Part shown: piece by piece, positions 34,442 to 42,586 of the stretch
Numbering within the stretch: position 1 is the stretch's first letter
Layout of the letters: every line of letters starts with the position of its first letter
Assembly (NCBI GenBank): GCA_944324225.1
Contig: CALUVL010000003.1
Coordinates: 114,506 to 178,505, forward strand
Source: Candidatus Gastranaerophilales bacterium
Lineage (GTDB): Bacteria > Cyanobacteriota > Vampirovibrionia > Gastranaerophilales > Gastranaerophilaceae
Reading direction: 5' to 3'
Length of the DNA: 64,000 nt
Program-made: the position numbers and the translations under genes
The notes under the pieces: model-generated
The model's input: only the letters and a program-made list of their open reading frames with translations
What the model was told of the DNA's origin: nothing
Database searches by the model: none

Positions 34442-35449
34442 CTATAAAATATTTTCAACAGCGCATAGTAGTTCGCTGATAGTAGTAGTAGCGCAGCCGA
34501 ACTGTTTAACAACGAGGCTGGCGGCGATGTTTCCTATTAAGGCCGCATAAACGCTGTCTGCACCTGCGGCAAGCGCAAGGGTGTAAACAGCAGTAACTGT
34601 GTCACCTGCACCTGTCACGTCAAAAACTTCGGATTTATTGAAAACCGGAATTTTTGTATATTTTTTGTTTGGTTCGGTTACGAACATACCGTCTGCCCCG
34701 CAGGTAATCAGAATAGATTTAGCTTTTGTTTCTTTCAAAAGTTTGTCGCCTGCTTTTTTTAAATCTTCTTCATTGCTTAATTCAAACCCGACGGATTTTT
34801 GTGTGTCCGGAAGATTCGGGGTCATAGAGGTTATGTTTTTGTAAATTTCAAGGTTTCTTTGAGCATCAACGACAACTATTTTTTTATATTTGTTTGCAAA
34901 TTCGATTGTTTTTTCAATAACTTTTTTTGTCAAAGTTCCGATGTGATAGTTCGACAAAATAACCGCATCAACTGTAGGAATTACTTTTTTTATGTTTTCA
35001 ATAACTTTATTTTCTGTTTCTTTAGAAAGATCATCCTTTGTCTGGCGGTCGATACGAACAATCTGTTGTGTTATGGATGTTGAAATGCTTCCTGAAATTC
35101 TTGTTTTTGTTGTGGTTTTTCGTGCTTGGTCTTTAACCATATATTTAGAACTGACGTTTGCCTTGCGGAAGGCTTCTTCAAGCTGTCCTGACTGGTAATC
35201 ATCTCCGCAGACACCGATAACTTCGACTTTTCCGTTGTTAAGAGTTGCGGCGTTATGAGCAGCGTTTGAGGCAGCACCCAGTATAATGTTTGTTTTTGTA
35301 TGCTGTAAAATAAGAACTGGCGCTTCACGTGAAATTCTTTCCGTGTCGCCATAAATCATTTCATCAATCGCAAGATCCCCTACAACAAGGATTTTTGGCT
35401 CATTTAATCTTTTAATATATGCTATTAATTTCTTCTTGTCTACATCCAT
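34442..35449 (-). CDS. PfkB-family D-glycero-D-manno-heptose-7-phosphate kinase (RfaE1/HldA-like)
   Basis: The 335-aa ribokinase-like kinase starts at ATG 35449, just after an AAAAAGG sequence; a longer frame to 35488 has no better SD. Signatures are LVVGDLAIDEMIYGDTERISREAPV at residue ~15, matching RfaE domain I, LGAASNAAHNAATL near 50, and DVTGAGDTVTAVYTLALAAG near 280 with the catalytic Asp. It makes heptose-1,7-bisphosphate for ADP-heptose. The C-terminal nucleotidyltransferase domain of E. coli HldE is absent, so a separate hldC would be needed elsewhere. It leads the operon with DUF4330 and the O-antigen ligase genes. Confidence 0.88.
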   Translation of the reverse strand: MDVDKKKLIAYIKRLNEPKILVVGDLAIDEMIYGDTERISREAPVLILQHTKTNIILGAASNAAHNAATLNNGKVEVIGVCGDDYQSGQLEEAFRKANVSSKYMVKDQARKTTTKTRISGSISTSITQQIVRIDRQTKDDLSKETENKVIENIKKVIPTVDAVILSNYHIGTLTKKVIEKTIEFANKYKKIVVVDAQRNLEIYKNITSMTPNLPDTQKSVGFELSNEEDLKKAGDKLLKETKAKSILITCGADGMFVTEPNKKYTKIPVFNKSEVFDVTGAGDTVTAVYTLALAAGADSVYAALIGNIAASLVVKQFGCATTTISELLCAVENIL

Positions 35450-35592
35450 AACCTTTTTCCGAATTTTCCTTAATCTTATCACAAACAAAATTTAGTGCAA
35501 AAATTGAATTTTGTTAAGCAAATATAAACAGAAAACGCAATTTTCGTTATCCAAAAAACTTTAAATAAATACAGGGGATAAAAGGGATTTAT

Positions 35593-37701
35593 ATGGGAAA
35601 AATCGGTTTAACAATAGATTTGGCAAAGGCTGCCTGTACATATATAAAAACAGGCGGCAAAGTTTCGATTAATTGGGGTAATGCATTTGAGTTGCAAAAA
35701 ACGTTAAAAATGCCGAAGTTGTCGGAAATTAAAGATTTAAAAGGTTATTTAAAGACAAAAGATATAGAATTACCTGATTATTTTCGAGAACTTTCACAAT
35801 CTCGTAGGGGGATATATAAACTTTCGCCTGAAGAAAGAGTTATAGATGCATTAAAGCAGGTAAAGTTAGAAAACGGCACGCCAAAGTTTACGGAAGAAGC
35901 TCTAAGAGTAGAGATTAAAAAAGTGAATGTGGGCAAATTCCAGAATTTGGATTTAAAAGGATTTCATTCTGACGGCAGATGTAATGAGATTGTTATGTTT
36001 GCAGAACGTGCAGATGTAGATTTAAGTGATGTAGCAGAATTTTCTCGTCTGCCGGAATACTCTTTCGGTTTTGCAAATTCACTTTCAAAAGACAGATTTA
36101 AAATCTTCAAGGAATTTATGCGATATACACAAGGTGATGAATTTTATATTCCCAAAATCGGCAATACAAATCCCAGAAGATTTTCATTTGAACAGCTGCA
36201 GCAAATTTCATTATACCTGCAGGAAGAAAGTATTCAAAGATTAAGAAAACTTGTTGATATCAAAAGACCAGAAGGTCCATTTGTTTTTAAGGATGAATAT
36301 GTTTTTGGCGGAGAAGAACTAATTCAGTTTTCAATTACGCAAAATTTAGAAATCAATGGACTTGTAAAGTTAGCAAAAACAAGCGGATTAAACGGGCATT
36401 CAATCTGTGAAATAGCCAAAGTAAAAGATATCGATCTTAATAATGTTTCAAAAGTAATTAACAAAATCAAAAAATCTCACAAAGGCGATGTTGTATTATC
36501 AGCGGAAAAAGATATTTATGAAGCGGATAAATTTAGACTTTTTGAGTGGAGCAGGGCAAATGACAAAGAAGTTTTGATAAAAACTTTTGACAATAAAATG
36601 AATTTGATATCTACAGATAAAGTAGTGCCGATTCAAGGCAAACTCAATCAGGTAAAAATAATCGGAAATGATTTTGAGGTGGTTATGGAAGCACATGCTG
36701 TTCCTCGAAAAGAGATTGCACCTTTACTTGAGAAAGATATGGTAACTGTTTCCGAAACAAGAAAAATACGTGATAAAAACGGAAACCTTCTTAGAACGGA
36801 ATACTTAACTCCGTCAAAAGTTGAAGGGCTTCATAACTGGAAAGCTGTTATGCCGGATGGAACAGTTAAGCCGATTATAGATGTCAAAAAGAGCGAAAAA
36901 GGTGTCTTGAGTGTCAAAAAGAACCTTGAATCACTGGATGGAACAATAACCAAGCAAAATTACAAAAGACTTTCCGACGGAAGCTGGACAATGCGATTGA
37001 ACATTTCAAAAGACGGAAATGTGCTTTCAAAGCGGAATATCAAACATAAAATGCTTTCTGCAAATGAAGCGGAATCCGTTGTAAACGGTGAAAAATATAA
37101 AGTTTTATATTCTTCTGACGAAATTAGGGTTTTGAATGCAAAAGGTGAAACCGATTGTGTAATTGATTTAAAATCCTTGATTGACGCAAACAATACACCG
37201 GAAAATGCTTTGAAATTGAAAAATATGCTTAAAGAATGCTCGGCTGACGAATTGCAGGTAATAAGCAAAAAGCTCAAGACTCTTGAATTTAATCCTATTG
37301 ACATTGATGCATTTGCAGATTGTAGTGCAGGTAAAGTTTCTACCGGAGATGATATATTTACTTTCAGGCATGAAATGGGGCATATTGATGACCTTTTCGG
37401 TACAGTACCCGCTAAAGATATGGCTTGTCAGGGGATTTACTCAACAGCAGATGATTTTAGGAAAGTTTATTCGCAGGAATTAAATATGTTTATGAAAGAA
37501 TTTCCTCAAACACAAAGGCAATACGTAGATTATTTTATTAACCATTCTGATTTTGATACTTCAAAACAAAGTTTTAAGGAAACAGTAGCAGAGCTTCTTG
37601 CCTCAAACAAAAGCCCTGATACCTGCAAAATACTCAGTACAAGAACCGAATATCTTGAAAGGTATTTCCCTAGAACAAGAAGTTATCTTGTAAATGCCTG
37701 A
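35593..37701 (+). CDS. Large orphan protein with C-terminal HExxH zinc site (702 aa)
   Basis: The first ~570 residues are unrecognised and predicted helical and charged, with no signal peptide or membrane helix. The C-terminus carries FRHEMGHIDDLFG (His593, Glu594, His597) and, 70 residues later, ETVAELLA (Glu663, Glu667). HExGHxxD followed by ExxAE is the zinc-site arrangement of the anthrax lethal factor-type (ATLF-like) metalloprotease domain. A second protein with the same two motifs lies at 60505. The gene is single, ending directly against the convergent phosphoesterase. A peptidase or an effector-like toxin is plausible; substrate and export route are unknown. Confidence 0.72.
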   Translation: MGKIGLTIDLAKAACTYIKTGGKVSINWGNAFELQKTLKMPKLSEIKDLKGYLKTKDIELPDYFRELSQSRRGIYKLSPEERVIDALKQVKLENGTPKFTEEALRVEIKKVNVGKFQNLDLKGFHSDGRCNEIVMFAERADVDLSDVAEFSRLPEYSFGFANSLSKDRFKIFKEFMRYTQGDEFYIPKIGNTNPRRFSFEQLQQISLYLQEESIQRLRKLVDIKRPEGPFVFKDEYVFGGEELIQFSITQNLEINGLVKLAKTSGLNGHSICEIAKVKDIDLNNVSKVINKIKKSHKGDVVLSAEKDIYEADKFRLFEWSRANDKEVLIKTFDNKMNLISTDKVVPIQGKLNQVKIIGNDFEVVMEAHAVPRKEIAPLLEKDMVTVSETRKIRDKNGNLLRTEYLTPSKVEGLHNWKAVMPDGTVKPIIDVKKSEKGVLSVKKNLESLDGTITKQNYKRLSDGSWTMRLNISKDGNVLSKRNIKHKMLSANEAESVVNGEKYKVLYSSDEIRVLNAKGETDCVIDLKSLIDANNTPENALKLKNMLKECSADELQVISKKLKTLEFNPIDIDAFADCSAGKVSTGDDIFTFRHEMGHIDDLFGTVPAKDMACQGIYSTADDFRKVYSQELNMFMKEFPQTQRQYVDYFINHSDFDTSKQSFKETVAELLASNKSPDTCKILSTRTEYLERYFPRTRSYLVNA

Positions 37702-38436
37702 TTAAGCGTGTCTTGGAGAAGGTTTGATGAGCATATTTGCAATTCCCTCAGCTCCGTCAAAGTTTCTGGCTCTCATTATTGAGGCAGCTTTTTCTCTGTC
37801 GTAATCAAGCAGTCTGTGTTCGGCTTCAAATCCGCCGTCTTTGATATCTAAAATCAAATAACAGGATTTTAAATCTTCTGTCATCGGTCTGCCGACACTT
37901 CCGTCGTTGATTACGGTTTGTTTTGTTCTTGTCTGGTATCCTGCCGGCATGTGGGTGTGCCCGCAAAGTATTAAATCAGCTTTTACACCGGAAATTATTT
38001 CTTCAACCTCCTCAATTGGAAGGTTCGGAAGAATATCTTCGTTGTTGCGCCTTGGCGAACCGTGGACAAGAAGAATTTTTACCCCTTCAATTTCAAGTTC
38101 CTTTTGCGGCGGAAGGTTCTTCAAAAATTCCTTCTGGTCGTCTCTTAAAATATTCACGTCTTCCTGAAGTGCTTTTGCCATAAGAGGGAAAGAGTTAAGC
38201 ATATTACTGAAAAGTTCAGGCGAAAAATCAATGATAAGTTTGTCTGTGTTTCCCTGAATTATTGTCCAATCTTTTTGTTGCATTATAAAGTCAACTGTTT
38301 CAACCGGCTGAGGTCCTGCCATTGCAAGGTCGCCAAGGCAGAAAATTCTGTCGCATTTTTGCTCTTCTATATCTTTTAAAACCGTTCTTAAAGCTTCCAA
38401 ATTTGCGTGGATGTCTGAAATTACCGCAATTTTCAT
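37702..38436 (-). CDS. Calcineurin-like metallophosphoesterase (YfcE/MJ0936-like)
   Basis: The 244-aa protein has all metallophosphoesterase motifs: ISDIHANLEAL (Asp/His, residues 7-15), CLGDLAMAGP (GDxxx near 35), IIQGNTDKL (GNxD near 60), VHGSPR near 125 and CGHTHMPAGY (GHTH near 160), then INDGSVGRP. This small class hydrolyses phosphodiesters with Mn2+/Fe; the substrate is unknown. It is divergent from ispG over 61 bp and abuts the convergent HExxH gene with no gap. Confidence 0.92.
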   Translation of the reverse strand: MKIAVISDIHANLEALRTVLKDIEEQKCDRIFCLGDLAMAGPQPVETVDFIMQQKDWTIIQGNTDKLIIDFSPELFSNMLNSFPLMAKALQEDVNILRDDQKEFLKNLPPQKELEIEGVKILLVHGSPRRNNEDILPNLPIEEVEEIISGVKADLILCGHTHMPAGYQTRTKQTVINDGSVGRPMTEDLKSCYLILDIKDGGFEAEHRLLDYDREKAASIMRARNFDGAEGIANMLIKPSPRHA

Positions 38437-38497
38437 AAAAACCCTCTCCTTAATTAATATTCATAATTTTTTCTTTACTTTATGATATCATGAAAAT

Positions 38498-39553
38498 ATG
38501 ATTAAAAGACGCAATACAAAACAAATACAAATCGGAAATGTGAAAATTGGAGGGGACGCTCCAATAAGTGTTCAATCCATGTGTAACACTGATACGTGCG
38601 ATGTCGAAGCTACGTTGAGGCAGATAAATGAACTTGCTGAAAGAGGCTGTGAAATAGTAAGGCTTGCGGTTCTGAATGAGGATGCCGCATCAGCAATAAA
38701 ATCAATAGTTAAAAAATCTCCTGTTCCGCTTGTTGCAGACATTCATTTTGATTACAAACTGGCGGTTGAATGTTTGAACAACGGAATTCATGCGCTCCGC
38801 CTTAATCCCGGAAATATCGGTAAAAGAGAAAATGTTGAAAAAGTTGTTAAGCTTGCAAAAATCAACCAAACTCCGATAAGGATTGGAGTGAATGCAGGTT
38901 CGTTAGAGAAAGAGCTTCTTGACGCTGACATGTCGCTTGCAGAAAAGATGGTTAAGAGTGCAATTGGGCATATCAAAATTCTTGAGGATATGGATTTTGA
39001 TTTGATAAAGGTTTCTCTAAAATCCTCAGATGTTATGACAACAATAGAAGCTTATCGTTTGATTGCCGAAAAAATTCGGTATCCTTTGCATCTTGGAGTG
39101 ACTGAAGCTGGAACAATGCGTCAGGGGGTTATAAAATCTTCGATCGGGTTAGGGACGCTTTTGGCTGAAGGTATAGGTGACACAATCAGGGTTTCGCTGA
39201 CTGAAAATCCGGTAGAAGAAGTAACGGCGGGATTTGATATTTTGAAGGCTCTGGGGGTTCGCCAGAAGGGTGTGAATTTTGTTTCCTGCCCGACATGCGG
39301 TAGGACAAGAATTGATTTGATTTCTCTTGCTAAAAAGGTAGAAGAAAGATTTAAAGATATTAAGGCTCCTATAACTATAGCAACTATGGGTTGTGCTGTA
39401 AATGGCCCAGGTGAAGCCAGACATGCTGATTTTGGAATAGCAGGCGGTGTAGGAGAAGGGTTGGTATTCCAAAAAGGTAAGATAATTGCAAAAGTTCCAG
39501 AAGAAAATCTTCTTAATAAGTTGGAAGAAATTGTAAGAAAATCATACAAATAA
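38498..39553 (+). CDS. ispG: 4-hydroxy-3-methylbut-2-en-1-yl diphosphate synthase
   Basis: The 351-aa GcpE-type enzyme converts MEcPP to HMBPP in the MEP isoprenoid pathway with a [4Fe-4S] cluster. Cluster cysteines lie in CPTCGRTRIDL (near residues 264 and 267) and in TMGCAVNGPGEARHADFGIAGG (near 299). QSMCNTDTCDVEATLRQI at the N-terminus and LGVTEAGTMRQGVIKSSIGLG are also conserved. It lacks the extra insertion domain found in plant and some bacterial forms. No other MEP genes are adjacent. Divergent from the phosphoesterase gene. Confidence 0.96.
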   Translation: MIKRRNTKQIQIGNVKIGGDAPISVQSMCNTDTCDVEATLRQINELAERGCEIVRLAVLNEDAASAIKSIVKKSPVPLVADIHFDYKLAVECLNNGIHALRLNPGNIGKRENVEKVVKLAKINQTPIRIGVNAGSLEKELLDADMSLAEKMVKSAIGHIKILEDMDFDLIKVSLKSSDVMTTIEAYRLIAEKIRYPLHLGVTEAGTMRQGVIKSSIGLGTLLAEGIGDTIRVSLTENPVEEVTAGFDILKALGVRQKGVNFVSCPTCGRTRIDLISLAKKVEERFKDIKAPITIATMGCAVNGPGEARHADFGIAGGVGEGLVFQKGKIIAKVPEENLLNKLEEIVRKSYK

Positions 39554-39589
39554 TCCATTCTTTTTTTGTGTAAAGAAATTATAATACTT

Positions 39590-39618
39590 TTGTCATTATC
39601 TAAAATAACTATTATAAT
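39590..39618 (+). promoter_or_regulatory. Strong sigma70-type promoter
   Basis: TTGTCA (39590-39595) is followed after exactly 17 bp by a perfect TATAAT (39613-39618). It precedes the secreted-protein operon beginning at 39641, giving a short leader. Confidence 0.65.
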
Positions 39619-39640
39619 CTGAATATACAGAGGTGGACTT

Positions 39641-39964
39641 ATGAAAAATAAACTTTTATTATTAGTAGGACTTTTGGCTATCGTTGCCTTGCCGGCAAGT
39701 GCACAACTATCAACGGAAGATGCTAGTTCCCGTGAATATCTGATTAACCATGGACATTCTGCTGCAACGGCTGATATTGTTGAGTTAAATAAAGGGGTTA
39801 CTACCGGTGAAAAGGTAGTGTTGCCGGTTGACAGAAAGTATGATAATAAACCCATTGTTTATAAGTGGATCGATAAATTCTTTATTTATATGGATCCGGC
39901 ATTAGATAATGGGAAATTTATGCGTGAAGATACGAAATTTCATCCGAGTATAGATGATATCTAG
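39641..39964 (+). CDS. Small secreted or periplasmic protein (107 aa)
   Basis: Function unknown. A clear signal peptide (KNKLLLLVGLLAIVALPASA, cleavage before QLSTED) precedes a soluble domain of about 86 residues with no known motif; the middle has DIVELNKGVTTGEKVVLP and the end WIDKFFIYMDP. A good SD (GAGGTGG) lies 6 nt upstream, and a strong promoter upstream. It overlaps the next gene by 11 bp (coupled), so it belongs to the operon 39641-44977 with a TPR protein, a GHL10-like glycosidase and ComEC. Confidence 0.75.
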   Translation: MKNKLLLLVGLLAIVALPASAQLSTEDASSREYLINHGHSAATADIVELNKGVTTGEKVVLPVDRKYDNKPIVYKWIDKFFIYMDPALDNGKFMREDTKFHPSIDDI

Positions 39965-40616
39965 AGAGAAATTTATTGCAAGTTTTCCTCTGGTCTTAAC
40001 GCTTATATGCTGTCTGTATCCGCCATCTTGTGCAATAGGTAGCGGATATTCACAGTATGGAAACTTTGTAATTGATTATTCTGAAATCAATGGTGAAAGA
40101 GTTCGAAAAGAGGGAGATGAGTATTTTGTAAAAGCTTATGACAGTCCTACTGAATCAGAGCAGGAAAAATATTATATTAAAGCTTTGCATAAATATTATA
40201 TACTTTCTCAGGTATACCCGGCTGATTATTATGCTTATGTCCAGCTTGCTCGGATTAATGATGAAAGAGATAATGACAAACTTGCAAAAAAGTATTATTA
40301 TCACGCATTTAATCTTGATAAACACAATCCGTATACAAATTTTTATTTTGCGGAATTTCATATAAAACATGGAATGTTTCATAAGGCTTTAAAATATTAT
40401 ATGGAGGCATATAATAACGGATATAAAGAAAATTATGTAACAAATTTGAAATTGGCTGAACTTTATGAAAAACTTGGTGATATGGAAAAAGCAAGAGTTT
40501 TTTATGAACATGCTTACAAACTTGACCCTGGCGCAGGGAATCTTATAGATAAAATAGATTCAATAAAATCATTAAATTATACAAATCATGAATATTATCA
40601 TCGTATCAGGGAGTAG
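39954..40616 (+). CDS. Exported TPR protein (220 aa)
   Basis: ATG 39954 lies inside the end of the preceding gene. The N-terminus has a hydrophobic export signal (FIASFPLVLTLICCLYPPSCA); the CC and C residues could be a lipoprotein-like or plain signal. From residue ~55 it has three TPR-like units: YIKALHKYYILSQVYPADYYAYVQLARIN, AKKYYYHAFNLDKHNPYTNFYFAEF, and LKYYMEAYNNGYKENYVTNLKLAELYEKLGDMEKARVFYEHAYKLDP. Likely a periplasmic scaffold, perhaps for the glycosidase encoded 3 bp downstream. Confidence 0.8.
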   Translation: MISREKFIASFPLVLTLICCLYPPSCAIGSGYSQYGNFVIDYSEINGERVRKEGDEYFVKAYDSPTESEQEKYYIKALHKYYILSQVYPADYYAYVQLARINDERDNDKLAKKYYYHAFNLDKHNPYTNFYFAEFHIKHGMFHKALKYYMEAYNNGYKENYVTNLKLAELYEKLGDMEKARVFYEHAYKLDPGAGNLIDKIDSIKSLNYTNHEYYHRIRE

Positions 40617-40619
40617 AAA

Positions 40620-42548
40620 ATGACATTAAAGAAAATATTAATATGTTTAATAATTTTGATTTTTTCATCTAGTGGTGTATATGCCAAAGGTGAAACCAGT
40701 CTTGATACGACAAACAGCATGGATTTATACAGTATAAATAATTTTCTGGTTTATCAGCCTTATAAGCTTAAAAAAAATGAGAAGATATACAACGAATCTT
40801 CAATAAAAATAGATTCGGTGAATCCTACAGTATATTCAAATCAAACCGGAGGCTATCTGCCAGGCGTCAGGGGGGCAAACCAGCTAGTTGTTTACACAGG
40901 CGGATATGCAATAAGGACAGGAACAAATGAATTCGGGGCTGAAGCTATTGTCGACGGAAACACCGTTACAGAGCTAAGCGGTGCTGATTCTTTCATCCCC
41001 CAAAATGGACTTGTCATTAGCGGACATGGTGTTGCTAAAAATTGGATTAATAAAAATCTGAAAATTGGTACTAAAATTTATATAGATGCAGTTGCAAATA
41101 CTTTGTATGCTTATACAACATCAGAAAGCTATCTTTTTGAAGCTGCAAAAAAAATAGATGAAGCAAAGGCTATGGTGGATTACTATAAAGCAAGCAGTGC
41201 TGACTACGATTTTCGAATCCCTAATGAATACATAAAAGATGCGCAGGATTATCTTAAAAAAGCAGGTCATGATGCGGAAAATTCTAAAAAATACACGGAG
41301 CTGGCAATAAAATCAGCAAATACTGCGTTAAAAAGCGTTGTGCCATATAAAAACAATGAGTTTAAGGGTGTCTGGGTAAGACCTGTCGAACTCAAAGAGA
41401 GAGAGATAGAAAATTCCGTAAAACGTATTAAAGAAGCAGGTATCGACAATATATTCCTTGAAACTTATTTTCATGGAAGAACAATTTTTCCGAGTAAAAC
41501 AATGGAAAAGTACGGTTTTGTAAAACAAAATGAAAAATTTAAAGAGTTTGATCATCTGAAAGCATGGATAAAATATGCTCACAGAAACGGGATTAAGGTT
41601 CATATCTGGTTTGAAACTTTTTATGTAGGCATTCAACGTCCGGAAACAAATCCCGGAAATATTCTTGCTGTAAAACCCGATTGGGCGAACAAAACAAAAA
41701 AAAATTACAATATAAATGCCCCGACGCCTTCTATATCAGAGCATAACGGCTTTTTTATAGATCCTGCCAATCCGGAAGTACAAACATTTTTGCTGGAGTT
41801 AATTGCTGAAATTATAGATACCTATAAGGTAGATGGTATAAATCTTGATTATATAAGATATCCGCAGGCTGTTTCTATCAGTGAATTGAATTCCTGGGGG
41901 TATACTAATTTTGCAAGAGATGAATTTAAAACAATTTATGGGAAAGACCCTGTTGATATTTCAATAAAAGATCCTCTATGGATGAAATGGTGTGAATACA
42001 GACGTAATAAAATTACGCATTTCGTAAATAAAGTTGGTGCTTTAGGAAGAGAAAAAGGTGTCTATATAAGTGCTGTTATTTTTCCGGACAGGCTTTCAGC
42101 GTTAATGAATAAGCAGCAGGATTGGAAAGTTTGGAGTGAAAAAGGCTATGTAAACGGATTTACACCTCTGTTTTTAACATGTAATGCTAAAACTCTGAAT
42201 GCTCTTGTAACTAATGTTATGAAAGCTAAACTTCCGGCAACGGATTTATTTGCAGGACTTTTTGTAACGTTTATGGGTGGCAGTGAAGAAGATTTGATAA
42301 GAGAAATTCATGAAACCAGAAAAATTAATGCTAATGGTGTGATTTTGTTTGACTATGCGCATCTAGACGACAGATATATTGAGACCTTATCAGAGCGTGT
42401 CTTTAATGAAAAAGATAATGATGCTCCAATCAGATTGCGCAGAATGGAAACAACGGTTCCTGCGCAGCCGCAAACTGTCAAACAGCAGCAGTCAAATATT
42501 CCGCAGATAAAAAGAGAAAAGAAAAAATGGTTCTGGCAAAAAAAGTAA
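40620..42548 (+). CDS. Exported GHL10-type glycoside hydrolase-like protein (642 aa)
   Basis: A signal peptide (ILICLIILIFSSSGVYA) precedes an N-terminal domain of about 230 residues and then a TIM-barrel region resembling GHL10/DUF187 proteins: FKGVWVRPVELKEREIENSV from residue ~248, IDNIFLETYFHGRT, IKVHIWFETFYVG, GFFIDPANPEVQTFLLELI, and VDGINLDYIRYP near 405, where an Asp usually acts. The last 50 residues are Pro/Gln/Lys-rich. Members of the group are associated with peptidoglycan or polysaccharide cleavage. The stop of the upstream gene overlaps an AGGGAG SD. Operon with secreted small and TPR proteins suggests a cell-wall function. Confidence 0.8.
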   Translation: MTLKKILICLIILIFSSSGVYAKGETSLDTTNSMDLYSINNFLVYQPYKLKKNEKIYNESSIKIDSVNPTVYSNQTGGYLPGVRGANQLVVYTGGYAIRTGTNEFGAEAIVDGNTVTELSGADSFIPQNGLVISGHGVAKNWINKNLKIGTKIYIDAVANTLYAYTTSESYLFEAAKKIDEAKAMVDYYKASSADYDFRIPNEYIKDAQDYLKKAGHDAENSKKYTELAIKSANTALKSVVPYKNNEFKGVWVRPVELKEREIENSVKRIKEAGIDNIFLETYFHGRTIFPSKTMEKYGFVKQNEKFKEFDHLKAWIKYAHRNGIKVHIWFETFYVGIQRPETNPGNILAVKPDWANKTKKNYNINAPTPSISEHNGFFIDPANPEVQTFLLELIAEIIDTYKVDGINLDYIRYPQAVSISELNSWGYTNFARDEFKTIYGKDPVDISIKDPLWMKWCEYRRNKITHFVNKVGALGREKGVYISAVIFPDRLSALMNKQQDWKVWSEKGYVNGFTPLFLTCNAKTLNALVTNVMKAKLPATDLFAGLFVTFMGGSEEDLIREIHETRKINANGVILFDYAHLDDRYIETLSERVFNEKDNDAPIRLRRMETTVPAQPQTVKQQQSNIPQIKREKKKWFWQKK

Positions 42549-42586
42549 TTGTGGACTTTTAAATTAACTTTTTTTAGAATTAAGAT

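Noticed and set aside
39121..39855. 244-codon frame antisense to ispG and the small secreted gene
   Set aside because: Crosses a promoter and two well-supported genes; composition is that of a shadow frame.
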